Assembly (NCBI GenBank): GCA_902511755.1
Contig: CABXGL010000001.1
Span: forward strand, 1-64,000
DNA: 64,000 nucleotides
Direction of reading: 5' to 3'
Source: an uncultured Bacteroidota bacterium
Lineage (GTDB): Bacteria; Bacteroidota; Bacteroidia; Flavobacteriales; Flavobacteriaceae
Below the pieces are notes generated by a model. It was not told where the DNA came from. It ran no database searches and saw nothing but the letters and a program-made list of their open reading frames with translations. How positions within the stretch are numbered: position 1 is the stretch's first letter; each line of letters opens with the position of its first letter. Below, in pieces: positions 1-9,804 of this stretch. The position numbers and the translations under genes are program-made.

Positions 1-1983
1 ACCTAAAGCAGCATGCTACTAACCCCGTAAATTGGTTTCCTTGGGGAAATGAGGCGTTAAATGAAGCCAAAAACAATGACAAACTTTTATTAATAAGTGT
101 AGGCTATTCATCTTGTCATTGGTGTCATGTTATGGAAGAAGAAAGTTTTGAAAATGATGATGTTGCAAAAGTGATGAATTCAAAATTTATAAATATTAAG
201 GTAGACAGGGAGGAAAGGCCAGATATTGATGAAATATACATGAAAGCCTTGGTATTAATGACAGGAAGTGGAGGTTGGCCAATGAATATTATAGCATTAC
301 CTGATGGAACGCCAATTTGGGGAGGGACATATGTGCCCAAAGATCAGTGGATACAAGTTTTGAATCAAGTGAATGAGTTTTATAAAACCAGAAAGGACGA
401 TGTTTTGGAATATGCAAAAAATGTTAGAGATGGAGTTAAAAAAAGAATCTTTAATTAAGCCAATTACTAAAGAAACCAACTATACATCGGATCTTCAAAA
501 TAATCTTGCCAACAAAGCATTTAATTTTACTGACAAAATAAATGGGGGAATTGGCCTAGGCCAGAAGTTCCCACTACCATCTTTTATCAATTTCTTTTTA
601 AGATATTCCAAATTAACTGAGAATAAGGAAATGAAATCTTTTGTTAAAAATACATTGATGAAAATTTCCCGGGGCGGAATAAATGATAGAGTCGAAGGAG
701 GATTTCACAGATATACAGTTGATAACAAATGGCATATTCCTCATTTTGAGAAGATGTTGTATGATAATTCTCAATTATTAAGTGTTTTCTCAAAAGCTTA
801 TATGGCCTTTAATGAACCGAGATTTAGGGAAGAAATTTATAATATCTATGAGTTTTTAGAATTAAAGATGACAAGCAAGAATAATTTAATTTTTTCCAGT
901 ATTTCGGCAGACACGAATTATCAGGATGGCACTAAAGAAGAAGGAGATTTCTATATATGGAAAAAAGAGGAATTAAAAGAGATTTTAAAAGAAGATTATA
1001 ATTGGGTAAGCAAATATTATAATATAAATGAAACGGGATATTGGGAACGAGAAAGCTATGTTTTTTATCAGACCATTTCTGACAACCAGTTTGCTTCGGA
1101 TATGGGACTGGAAATCAATCAATTTAAGAAGAAATTAGAATCAATTAATAAAAAGCTTTTCAATTATAGAGAAAAAAGAGTGCAACCTATAATTGACACC
1201 AAAATTGTTTTTTCTTGGAATGCATTAGCAATCCGAGGATTCATTGATGCTTATAAAGCAACAGGAGACAATAAGTTTTTAAACAAAGCAATAGCAATCA
1301 ATAAAGGTTTAGAAGAGAAAATGATACAAGGGAATAAGATTGCACATACTAATGGTCAAAGTTTTGACAATCAAGTTTTATTTTTTGAAGATTACAGTTA
1401 TTATATAGATGCATTAATTGGATTATATGAAGCTACATATGAAATAGATTGGATTAAAAAGGCAGTCGCTTTTACAAAATTTAGTAATTTGGAATTTCAA
1501 CAAGACAATTCTTTTTATAAATTTTCTTCAAATCAAGAATTGCTGTATTCAGATATTTTAATCCATCTTGAAGACGGAGTAACACCATCGGCTAATTCTG
1601 TTATGAATTATAATTTATTTAGACTTTCACATTATTTGGGAGATAAAGATTTTTCAATCCATGCAGAAAAAATGATTAATAATATTATTACCAATTTAGA
1701 AAGCAGAGTTACGGATCATATGTTTTGGTTTTGGGCATCACTAAATTATTCTGACAGCTTTTTTGAACTTGCTATTAGTGGTCCAGATGCAAAACGAAAA
1801 GGGAAGGAATTATCATTAGAATATCTTCCTAATGCAATAATAGCCGCATATGATGAACCTTCTGATTTGTATTTGCTTAAAGATAGGTTTGTTAAAGAGG
1901 TAACCTATATATATGTTTGCGTCGATAATACATGCAAATTTCCTGTTACAAACATAAAGGAAGCCCTCAAATTAATGGATTAA
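1..1983 (+). CDS. DUF255 thioredoxin-domain / six-hairpin protein (YyaL/SSP411 family), 5' partial, frameshifted
   Basis: The reading frame is already open at base 3 and encodes the family hallmark [12 protein letters not shown], followed by a thioredoxin-like active site S-S-C-H-W-C-H (CxxC at 114-125) and the stretch [10 protein letters not shown]. That frame stops at 458. The rest of the protein ([20 protein letters not shown], then an alpha/alpha-barrel six-hairpin region typical of the family's C-terminal two thirds) continues in the +1 frame to the stop at 1983. The switch falls in an A7 run at 438-444; removing one A gives VKKESLIKP and restores a normal protein. The family (DUF255 plus an N-acylglucosamine-epimerase-like barrel) is widespread and its biochemical role is unsettled. 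The gene is either broken, rescued by slippage, or a sequencing indel. It lies 20 bp upstream of the sulfatase. Family assignment is confident; functional status is not. Confidence 0.85.
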
Positions 1984-2003
1984 TAATTAAAAAAAATAAG
2001 ACC

Positions 2004-3425
2004 ATGAGAATATTTAATAGTACAATTTTTTTTACAGCATTAGTTTTAATTTTTTTGAATTCATGCGATCAAAAGCCCTCTGTAGAAACACCAAATGTCA
2101 TTTTTGTTTTAACAGATGATCTAGGATTTCAGGATCTAAGCTCTTATGGATCTCCCATGATAAAAACACCAAATCTAGATTTGCTAGCAAAGCAAGGAGC
2201 TTTACTTAATTCATACTATTCGTCTCAAGCCGTATGTTCTGCTTCTAGAGCATCTATATTAACAGGAACTTATCCAAATAGAATTGGGTTTAGCGGAGCT
2301 TTAGGACCAAATTCCAAAAAGGGAATCCATCCCGATGAATTGTTAATCTCGGAAATGTTAAAAGAGCAAGGTTATCAAACAGCTATATATGGAAAGTGGC
2401 ATCTAGGTGACAATGAAAAATTTCTTCCTACCAGACATGGCTTTGATGATTTTTATGGGATACTATATTCTAATGACATGTGGCCATATCATCCTGAACG
2501 ACCCAATAGTTACCCAGATTTAATGTTATATGAAAATGAAACGCCAATTCAAGTTCTGAATGATCAGTCGAATTTAACTAAAGAATTGACTCAAAAGAGC
2601 GTAGATTTTATTAGTAAAAACAAAGACAATCCTTTTTTCCTTTATTTAGCACATCCACAACCACATGTTCCTCTTTTTGCATCTTCGGATTTTAATGGAA
2701 GATCTAAAAATGGGCTATACACAGATGTAATAGAAGAAATAGATAATTCAATCGGATTAATAATAGAGGCATTAAAAGAAAATGGTTTAGAAAAAAACAC
2801 AATAGTAGTTTTTACTTCTGATAATGGACCATGGCTTTCTTATGGTGGACATGCTGGGTCCACAGGAATTTATAGAGAAGGGAAGGGAACTACATGGGAG
2901 GGTGGACAAAGAGTGCCTTGTATTGTTTGGTATCCAAAAGAGATTAAGCCAAACACTGTGATTTCCACTCCTCTTATGGGGATAGATTGGCTTCCAACCT
3001 TTGCAAGTGTTACAAATGCAAGTCTTTCTAAAAATAAAATAGATGGTAAAAACATTTGGAAAACGTTAACTATGGAGGAGGAAAAAGATCCACATGAAGC
3101 CCTATTCTTCTACTATCATGTTAATAGTCTTCATGGAATTAGGTATGGAGATTGGAAAATGTATTTCCCTCATAGATACAGAACATTAAATGGTAGAATG
3201 GGGACAAATGATGGAATCCCTATTAAATATGAATATATTAATTTAGAAGCAAAAGAGCTCTATAATTTAATAGACGATCCCTCAGAAACAAAAAATGTTT
3301 ATGATCAATATCCAGATATTGTAAAAAAAATTGAGATTTTAGCTGAAATTAAAAGAAGTGAAATAGGTGATATTTTAACAAATTCAATAGGATCAGAAAA
3401 TAGACCAGTTGGATTGATTAATTAA
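2004..3425 (+). CDS. Type I sulfatase, lipoprotein (arylsulfatase family)
   Basis: This is a 473-residue sulfatase of the alkaline-phosphatase superfamily. The start at 2004 is chosen because it directly precedes a lipoprotein signal peptide (hydrophobic stretch ending L-N-S-C at about residue 19); the open frame extends upstream but overlaps the previous gene. The metal-binding motif VLTDDLGFQD is near the N-terminus. The active-site motif C-S-A-S-R at residues 78-82 is the cysteine-type sequence converted to formylglycine by a maturase, followed by SILTGTYPNR. KWHLG and TSDNGP motifs complete the fold. No maturase gene is in the window. It should act in the periplasm or at the cell surface, removing sulfate from a glycan or other ester; the substrate cannot be read from sequence. 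It is 3 bp from the downstream asparaginase-type gene, so they are probably co-transcribed. Confidence 0.93.
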   Translation: MRIFNSTIFFTALVLIFLNSCDQKPSVETPNVIFVLTDDLGFQDLSSYGSPMIKTPNLDLLAKQGALLNSYYSSQAVCSASRASILTGTYPNRIGFSGALGPNSKKGIHPDELLISEMLKEQGYQTAIYGKWHLGDNEKFLPTRHGFDDFYGILYSNDMWPYHPERPNSYPDLMLYENETPIQVLNDQSNLTKELTQKSVDFISKNKDNPFFLYLAHPQPHVPLFASSDFNGRSKNGLYTDVIEEIDNSIGLIIEALKENGLEKNTIVVFTSDNGPWLSYGGHAGSTGIYREGKGTTWEGGQRVPCIVWYPKEIKPNTVISTPLMGIDWLPTFASVTNASLSKNKIDGKNIWKTLTMEEEKDPHEALFFYYHVNSLHGIRYGDWKMYFPHRYRTLNGRMGTNDGIPIKYEYINLEAKELYNLIDDPSETKNVYDQYPDIVKKIEILAEIKRSEIGDILTNSIGSENRPVGLIN

Positions 3426-3428
3426 TTT

Positions 3429-4415
3429 ATGAATAAAAGAAGAAATTTTATTAAAAAATCTATTTTAGGATCTGTAGGGGCATCTTCTTTAATAAAATGT
3501 GATGTACCAACAAAATCAAATTCAGATATTCCAGCTACTTATCCACGAATAATCTCCACTTGGAATCATGGCCTTCCGGCAAACAATGAAGCATGGGAAA
3601 ACTTAATGGATGGCAAAAATGGAATTTCTGCGATTGAGGCAGGAGTGAAAATATCAGAAGCGGATCCTAAAATTAGATCTGTTGGGTATGGTGGTTTCCC
3701 AGACAGAGAAGGGATAGTGACCTTAGATGCTTGCATTATGGATAAAAATAGTAATTGTGGCGCTGTTAGTTTTTTGCAAAATATTAAACACCCTATTTCT
3801 GTAGCAAGATTGGTTATGGAAGAAACGCCTCATGTTATGCTTTCAGGAAAAGGAGCTTTAGAGTTTGCAATTTCTAAAGGTTTCAAACAAGAAGATTTAT
3901 TAACTGAAGAATCAAAAAAGGATTGGATAAAATGGAAGAAGGAATCAAAATATAAACCTGTAATCAATATTGAAAATCACGATACTATAAGTATGTTATT
4001 GATTGATAATAATGGAGATTTATTTGGAGCGTGTACTACAAGTGGAGCCGCATGGAAAATGCATGGTAGAGTTGGAGATTCTCCCATTATTGGAGCAGGA
4101 CTGTTTCTGGACAATGAAGTTGGAGCAGCAGCAGCAACTGGACTAGGAGAAGCTGTTATTAGAACTTCTGGAAGCGCTATGGTTGTAGAACTAATGAGGC
4201 AAGGGCATTCACCATTAGATGCTTGTAAATTGGTAGTCGATAGAATTTCTAAGATACATAGATCGGGACCAGATTGGGATTATTTACAAGTGGGATTTAT
4301 AGCAATAAATAAAAAAGGAGAATACGCTGGATATAGTTTGAGAAAAGGCTTTGATTATGCAGTTTGTGATAATGAAAACCAGAACAGATTATTAAAGGCT
4401 AATTATTCTATTTAA
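3429..4415 (+). CDS. N4-(beta-N-acetylglucosaminyl)-L-asparaginase-like Ntn hydrolase
   Basis: This 328-residue protein belongs to the isoaspartyl peptidase / aspartylglucosaminidase family. These enzymes are made as a precursor that self-cleaves before a Thr that becomes the N-terminal nucleophile. Here the cleavage site is N-H-D-T with Thr at about residue 186, followed by GACTTSG, GRVGDSPIIGAG and ATGLGE motifs typical of the family. The N-terminus has a twin-arginine-like signal (KRRNFIKKS) and a Cys in L-I-K-C, suggesting Tat export and possibly lipidation. Known members hydrolyse the GlcNAc-Asn bond of glycoasparagines left by glycoprotein degradation, but related enzymes act on isoaspartyl peptides. 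Its place between a sulfatase and a membrane cytochrome protein, upstream of SusCD, suggests use of glycoprotein- or glycopeptide-derived material. Family is confident, exact substrate inferred. Confidence 0.88.
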   Translation: MNKRRNFIKKSILGSVGASSLIKCDVPTKSNSDIPATYPRIISTWNHGLPANNEAWENLMDGKNGISAIEAGVKISEADPKIRSVGYGGFPDREGIVTLDACIMDKNSNCGAVSFLQNIKHPISVARLVMEETPHVMLSGKGALEFAISKGFKQEDLLTEESKKDWIKWKKESKYKPVINIENHDTISMLLIDNNGDLFGACTTSGAAWKMHGRVGDSPIIGAGLFLDNEVGAAAATGLGEAVIRTSGSAMVVELMRQGHSPLDACKLVVDRISKIHRSGPDWDYLQVGFIAINKKGEYAGYSLRKGFDYAVCDNENQNRLLKANYSI

Positions 4416-4420
4416 AAGAG

Positions 4421-6469
4421 ATGTTAGAGTTTTTACAATATTTAGGAAAATTTCATCCGGTAATTCTTCATTTACCTATAGGAGCTCTATATTTTACATT
4501 TTTCTTATCTATTTCTGAAAAGATTTTTAAAGAAAACTTCTTAAATTCTATAAGAATTGGGCTTGGATTTTCTTTTGTTTTTGCTGTGATTTCTTGTTTC
4601 CTAGGATATTTTCTTTCATTAAGTGGAGATTACGGAGAAGAAACTTTAAATATTCATATGTGGCTTGGGATATCTACAGCAGTTTTTAATGGTGGACTTT
4701 TATGGATACATAAAAAGGAGATTTATAAAAAATACTTTATCACTTTTTTTGGATTTACGATAGTTTTATTAACTGTTACTGGTCATTATGGAGGAAGCAT
4801 GACCCATGGTGAAGGGTTTTTAAAATTACCAGAATTTAAAGACGAAATTGTATTTTATGAAAAAGATAGTTTAGATCTGTATGCAGAGGTAGTTAGACCT
4901 ATATTAGATAATAAATGCATAAAGTGCCACAGTCAATCAAAAAGAAAAGGAGAGTTGTTATTAACTTCACAACAAGACATTTTAAAAGGGGGAAAATCTG
5001 GGAGTATATTACTTGCCAATAACTCACTTAAAAGTCACTTATATAACTATCTTGTTTTACCCTTAGAAGAAGATCTTCATATGCCTCCTAAAGGTAATTC
5101 ACAGTTGAAAGCATATGAAATAGAATTGATTAAGTATTGGATAGATTCTGGAGCCAGTTTCGAAAAATTTGAGCAAACTATAGATGTAGATTTAAATTTA
5201 GCTAGAAATTTAGCTTCATTTTTCCCAAAACCTAAGGCAATAGCTCCTCTTCCAAATAAGAGTGATTTAGAAAAATTACAAAACTTAAATTTTAGATTAG
5301 AAAGAAATAGTAATGAAAATAATTTTATTGAAGCTAAGTTTTTAGGCAAGGAACTTCAATCAAAACATTTAAAAGCTTTATTGAAAATAAAAAATCAATT
5401 GATCAAATTAGATTTAAGCAATACAAATCTGGATGATAAGTTAATGGCTAAATTAAAGAGCTTAGAAAATTTAAAATACTTAAAGTTAAACGATACAGAA
5501 ATCTCTGATAAAGGCCTTGCTTCAATTAATAAATCAGTAGAAAGTTTAAACCTAAATAATTCTTCTGTTACATATGAAGGGTTAGTTTCTTTTTTAGAAA
5601 ATTCAAATTTGAAAAAAGTTTATTTATGGAATACTAATATTAGTCTTGATAAGCAAAAAGAACTCAATGAAAGTTATACAGTGGAGTTTAATTTTGGAGC
5701 TAAGAATTTTGCTAAGGGCATGCCATTATCTTTACCTGTAATAATTTCTGAGCAAACCCTTTTTAAAGACTCTTTATCAATTGAAATTTATAAGTCATTG
5801 GGAAATCCTAAATTTAGATACACTACAAATGGTGAGGAACCGGACTCGCTATCTACACTATATACGGAGCCCATAAAAATTAATAACACATTAACCTTTA
5901 AAGTCAAAGCTTTTAAAAAAGGATGGAAGAATAGTAAAACCCTCAAAGTGGATTATGTAAAAACTGGGGGATTAATAACAGAACATCAATTAAAAACAGC
6001 TCCTGATGTAAGATATAAAAATGTAAATAGATTATTTGACGGAACATTAGGGACCTTAGATTTTAGAAGTGGACATTGGAATGGGTTTCTTAAAAATAAT
6101 GAGGGTTCTGTAGATAAAACTTCAAGTTCAGGAGATTTGATAGTTGAAATCAATATTCCAAAGAAAAATCAGCCTAATTATATAGGAATCCATGCTTTAA
6201 CCTCTATACCAGCCTATATTACTTTTCCTAAAAAAATAGAATTATTTGATATTAGTTCAGGAAAGGAAGTGCTACTTTCATCTAAAGTAATGTCGAAACC
6301 TGTTGCGAATGAAATCCCAGAAATGAAGATGTATAAAATGCCATTAAATAAGAAGAATTTAGATAAAGTTAAACTCGTTATCACTAGTAATAAAAAACTT
6401 CCTAAGGGTCATCCTGCTGAGGGTGAGCCTGCTTGGCTTTTTGTAAGTGAGATAATTTTTCTTTTGTAA
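4421..6469 (+). CDS. DUF2231-like membrane protein fused to cytochrome c, LRR and chitobiase-C-terminal-like domains
   Basis: This 682-residue protein has several modules. Residues 1-125 contain about four membrane helices with HPVILHLPIG, matching DUF2231, and end in VTGHYGGSMTHG. A periplasmic planctomycete-type cytochrome c domain follows with one haem motif C-I-K-C-H at 166-170 and a likely distal ligand Met in M-P-P-K-G at about 221. Residues about 320-420 are leucine-rich repeats (KLDLSNTNLDD, YLKLNDTEISD, SLNLNNSSVTY). Residues about 445-505 resemble the chitobiase/hexosaminidase C-terminal fold (FRYTTNGEEPD), and the last 150 residues resemble a discoidin-like beta sandwich. The family is known from Planctomycetes and Bacteroidota gene clusters next to sulfatases and oxidoreductases, but its function is not established. 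It could pass electrons in the periplasm. It begins 5 bp after the previous stop and is probably in the same transcript. Confidence 0.85.
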   Translation: MLEFLQYLGKFHPVILHLPIGALYFTFFLSISEKIFKENFLNSIRIGLGFSFVFAVISCFLGYFLSLSGDYGEETLNIHMWLGISTAVFNGGLLWIHKKEIYKKYFITFFGFTIVLLTVTGHYGGSMTHGEGFLKLPEFKDEIVFYEKDSLDLYAEVVRPILDNKCIKCHSQSKRKGELLLTSQQDILKGGKSGSILLANNSLKSHLYNYLVLPLEEDLHMPPKGNSQLKAYEIELIKYWIDSGASFEKFEQTIDVDLNLARNLASFFPKPKAIAPLPNKSDLEKLQNLNFRLERNSNENNFIEAKFLGKELQSKHLKALLKIKNQLIKLDLSNTNLDDKLMAKLKSLENLKYLKLNDTEISDKGLASINKSVESLNLNNSSVTYEGLVSFLENSNLKKVYLWNTNISLDKQKELNESYTVEFNFGAKNFAKGMPLSLPVIISEQTLFKDSLSIEIYKSLGNPKFRYTTNGEEPDSLSTLYTEPIKINNTLTFKVKAFKKGWKNSKTLKVDYVKTGGLITEHQLKTAPDVRYKNVNRLFDGTLGTLDFRSGHWNGFLKNNEGSVDKTSSSGDLIVEINIPKKNQPNYIGIHALTSIPAYITFPKKIELFDISSGKEVLLSSKVMSKPVANEIPEMKMYKMPLNKKNLDKVKLVITSNKKLPKGHPAEGEPAWLFVSEIIFLL

Positions 6470-6687
6470 TTGGTTAAAATTTTTTAAAAAATCAGCTTTT
6501 TTTCAATACATCTATATAATTAATTCAAAAACAAGGGATTATATGTCATTTTTGAATTGATTTTTATTAAAAATCATTATAAACAATCACTTTTTTAATA
6601 AAAAATAGACTTAAAATGGTGTTTCTGTTAAAGAAGTGTTAATATATTTAGTAAATTAGCACCAGTTTAAACAAAAAATAATATTCT
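6470..6687. promoter_or_regulatory. Intergenic region upstream of susC with weak promoter-like elements
   Basis: This 218-bp AT-rich gap separates the sulfatase/cytochrome cluster from susC and is the largest non-coding space in the accessory region. Two near matches to the Bacteroidota -7 element TAnnTTTG are present, TATATTTA at 6643-6650 and TAAATTAG at 6652-6659, each one base off, without a convincing TTTG about 19 nt upstream. A susC promoter is expected here on genetic grounds, but no operator or riboswitch could be recognised. Confidence 0.3.
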
Positions 6688-9600
6688 ATGAAAACAAAAT
6701 TCTTAAGAATTCTGACTTCTTTTTTATTGGTTTTTGCATTCGGTTTTAGTGTGCATGCCCAATCAATTAGCGGTACAGTAACTGACGAAAATGGTGTGCC
6801 TCTTCCAGGTGCGACTGTTTTGGTTGAAGGAACTTCAAATGGAGTTTCAACTGATTTTGATGGAAATTATTCGATCGAAGCTTCTAGCGGGGATACCCTT
6901 GTTTTTAGTTTTGTAGGATATGCATCTCAATCAATAGTTGTAGGATCTTCTGCAACTGTGAATGCAGTACTAACACCTGACACTGCTTTAGAGGAAGTAG
7001 TAGTTACTTCTTTAGGTATAAAAAGAAATGTTAAGGCGTTAGGGTACTCACTTACAGTAGTAGATGGTTCAGAACTTAGCGGCAACAAAACTAGTAATGC
7101 GATTAATGCCCTTCAAGGAAAGGTTGCCGGAGTTATGGTAACTGGATCAGCTGCGGGCGCTAAGGGTTCTAGTAGGGTTGTAATTCGTGGTACAAGTTCC
7201 CTAACAGGAAATAACCAACCTTTATATGTTGTAGATGGAATTACTATTAACAATAGTAATTTAGGTTCTGCAGGTGTATGGGGAGGTGCAGACTACGGAG
7301 ATGGTATTTCTAGTATTAACCCTGATGAAATAGCATCAGTAAGTGTTTTGAAAGGTGGAGCTGCTGCTGCACTTTATGGGTCTAGAGCTTCTAATGGTGT
7401 AATTCTTATTACTACTAAAAATGGAGCAGGCCAAGAAGGTATAGGTATAGAATTTAATAGCTCTACTCAGTTTGATATGCTAAATACAGGCCTTAGAGAT
7501 ACTCAGACAATTTATGGTCAAGGGAGAGACTCTTCAAAAATTGTTGATCCTATAGATACTTATCAAGCATGGGGTCCAAAAATGGACGGATCTATGGTTG
7601 CTCAATGGGATGGCGTTGCAAGAAAGTATTCAAATCAAGGTAGTAACCTAGAGAAGTTCTACCGAACAGGAGAAACATATACCAATACTATTGCTGTATC
7701 TTCTTCTAATGAGAGTTCGAATACTAGATTTTCTATGACCAATATGGACAATATAGACATTGTTCCAAACTCATCTCTTAAGAGAAATTCTTTTGGATTG
7801 AACTCCTCCCAAAAATTAGGAGACAAAATTACTGTTGATGTAAACATGAAATATATTCTTGAAGATCAAGTAGGTAATCCACAATTATCTGACTCACCAG
7901 GTAATGGAAACTTTGCGGTTAACCTATTTGCTCCAACAGTAAATGTTAACGACATGTTAGGAGAAGGAGGATTAGGGAGAAATGCTGATCTAACAGAATT
8001 TAGAATTAGTGATAATAGTTATTCTCAAAACCCTTGGTTTGCTGCTTATAACTATATTAACAGCTCTGAAAAAGAAAGGTTTATCGGAGCAATAAATGCA
8101 AGATGGGATATAAAAGATTACCTATATGTTAGAGGACGTGTTGGAGGGGATCGTTATGATCACCACAGAACTAATTCAACTCCATGGGGAACTGCTTATC
8201 AGCCTAATGGATCTATGAATGAAACCAAAAGAGCATTTCAACAGTATGATGCAGATCTCTTTATAGGAACGGATAATTTAAAATTAGATGATGATGTTTC
8301 TTTGACTGCTTTTGTAGGAGTTGGACAAAACTCTCAAGAATATAGTGCTACTGGAGTAAGTGGATCTCACTTTATTGTTCCTGGATTAATAGATGTTAAG
8401 AATACTAAAAATCAAGGAAGTAGTTGGAGTTACTGGAAAAAGCAAATAAACTCTGCTTATGGTTCTGCTGAAATAGGATTTATGGACTATGCTTATCTTA
8501 CTGTAACTGCTAGAAATGACTGGTTTTCAACTTTATCTTTAAAGGATAAAAAGGCTCCTAATAATGATTTATATACTTCTGCGAGTTTATCTTTTGTTGT
8601 TTCAGATGCTTTAGATTTAGGAAGCTCAGTTTCTTTCATGAAATTAAGAGGAGGATATTCTCAGGTAGCTGGTGGAGCGGATAGCCCATACGCTTTAAGT
8701 TTAGCCTATGGTATTTATGGTCAAGGTCACTTAGGTGCTTCATTAGGGGCTATCAGTGGTGGAACTATTCCTAACTCTGAAATTACTCCATTTGAGAAGA
8801 ATGAAACAGAGTTTGGTATTGATTTAAGAATGTTTGATAATAAACTTTCTATTGATGCTACATACTACGACAATGAAACTCTTGGAGACATTGTAGGTGT
8901 AAGTGCTTCTGCAACTTCAGGTTATGGTAGTGCACTTGCAAACCTTGGTAATATTTCTAACAAAGGGATTGAGTTACTTATAAAAGGAACGCTTATGCAA
9001 TCTGATGATTTTGCTTGGAATGCTTCTGTTAACTATACTAACAATACTAGTAAAGTAGTAGCAACTAATGATACAGGCGGAAATATTTCTATGCAGGAAC
9101 CAAGATCTAGAAACTTAAGAGTAACACATATTGTTGGCGAAAAATATGGCGCATTATATGGTTCTTCTTATGTAAGAGACGCTAGTGGTGCAATTGTTCA
9201 CCAAATGGTTAATGGTATTCCTATCCCAAAAATTGGACCAAGAAAAATCTTAGGATTTGGTGTGGCTCCAACACAACTTGGTATAGGGACTTCTATGAGA
9301 TATAAAGACTTCAATGCTTCTGTTTTATTTGAAGGAAAAAGTGGAGGACAAATATACTCAGGATCTAATGCATTCTTAATTAGAAATGGACATCATAAGA
9401 AAACTGTGCCTGCGGGAGGACGTGAAGCCGGTTGGGTTCCAACTGGAGTTATGGAAGATGGAAGTACAGTTACTACTTCAATTCCTGCTAACCAACAAGA
9501 AGACTATTACAGACGAACATATAGTATTGCTGAGGAAGCTATTTTTGACTCAGACTATATGAGACTTCGTTCGTTAAGTATTGGATATAATGTTCCATCT

Positions 9601-9792
9601 GATAAATTAGACGGAACTTTTATTGACAAGGCTACTATAACGCTTATTGGAAGAAACTTATTTTTCTTAAGCAATAGCGTTGACAATATAGACCCAGAGT
9701 CTGCATATAATAATTCAAACTCTGCTGGTTTAGAATGGTTCGGCCTTCCTGTACCAAGAACTATTGGACTTAACGTAAACCTTAAATTTTAA
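6688..9792 (+). CDS. SusC-like TonB-linked outer membrane transporter
   Basis: This is a 1034-residue SusC/RagA-family protein. It has a signal peptide ending in V-H-A-Q, then a carboxypeptidase-D-like regulatory domain (SISGTVTDENGVPLPGATV, residues about 26-105), a TonB box region (EEVVVTSLG), a plug domain (VRIRGTSSL-like motif VVIRGTSSLTGNN, then VLKGGAAAALYGSRASNGVI) and a long outer-membrane beta barrel ending in the aromatic residue F. SusC proteins import oligosaccharides or peptides through the outer membrane using TonB energy, capped by the SusD lipoprotein encoded 12 bp downstream. Codon use looks more biased toward C-ending and G-containing codons than in neighbouring genes, consistent with high expression. 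The substrate cannot be read from sequence; the flanking sulfatase and aspartylglucosaminidase point to sulfated glycan or glycopeptide (inference). Confidence 0.95.
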   Translation: MKTKFLRILTSFLLVFAFGFSVHAQSISGTVTDENGVPLPGATVLVEGTSNGVSTDFDGNYSIEASSGDTLVFSFVGYASQSIVVGSSATVNAVLTPDTALEEVVVTSLGIKRNVKALGYSLTVVDGSELSGNKTSNAINALQGKVAGVMVTGSAAGAKGSSRVVIRGTSSLTGNNQPLYVVDGITINNSNLGSAGVWGGADYGDGISSINPDEIASVSVLKGGAAAALYGSRASNGVILITTKNGAGQEGIGIEFNSSTQFDMLNTGLRDTQTIYGQGRDSSKIVDPIDTYQAWGPKMDGSMVAQWDGVARKYSNQGSNLEKFYRTGETYTNTIAVSSSNESSNTRFSMTNMDNIDIVPNSSLKRNSFGLNSSQKLGDKITVDVNMKYILEDQVGNPQLSDSPGNGNFAVNLFAPTVNVNDMLGEGGLGRNADLTEFRISDNSYSQNPWFAAYNYINSSEKERFIGAINARWDIKDYLYVRGRVGGDRYDHHRTNSTPWGTAYQPNGSMNETKRAFQQYDADLFIGTDNLKLDDDVSLTAFVGVGQNSQEYSATGVSGSHFIVPGLIDVKNTKNQGSSWSYWKKQINSAYGSAEIGFMDYAYLTVTARNDWFSTLSLKDKKAPNNDLYTSASLSFVVSDALDLGSSVSFMKLRGGYSQVAGGADSPYALSLAYGIYGQGHLGASLGAISGGTIPNSEITPFEKNETEFGIDLRMFDNKLSIDATYYDNETLGDIVGVSASATSGYGSALANLGNISNKGIELLIKGTLMQSDDFAWNASVNYTNNTSKVVATNDTGGNISMQEPRSRNLRVTHIVGEKYGALYGSSYVRDASGAIVHQMVNGIPIPKIGPRKILGFGVAPTQLGIGTSMRYKDFNASVLFEGKSGGQIYSGSNAFLIRNGHHKKTVPAGGREAGWVPTGVMEDGSTVTTSIPANQQEDYYRRTYSIAEEAIFDSDYMRLRSLSIGYNVPSDKLDGTFIDKATITLIGRNLFFLSNSVDNIDPESAYNNSNSAGLEWFGLPVPRTIGLNVNLKF

Positions 9793-9804
9793 ACTTATAT
9801 AATT

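Noticed and set aside
1932-2003. Longer start for the sulfatase
   Set aside because: It overlaps the upstream gene and has no signal peptide; the ATG at 2004 gives a proper lipoprotein signal.
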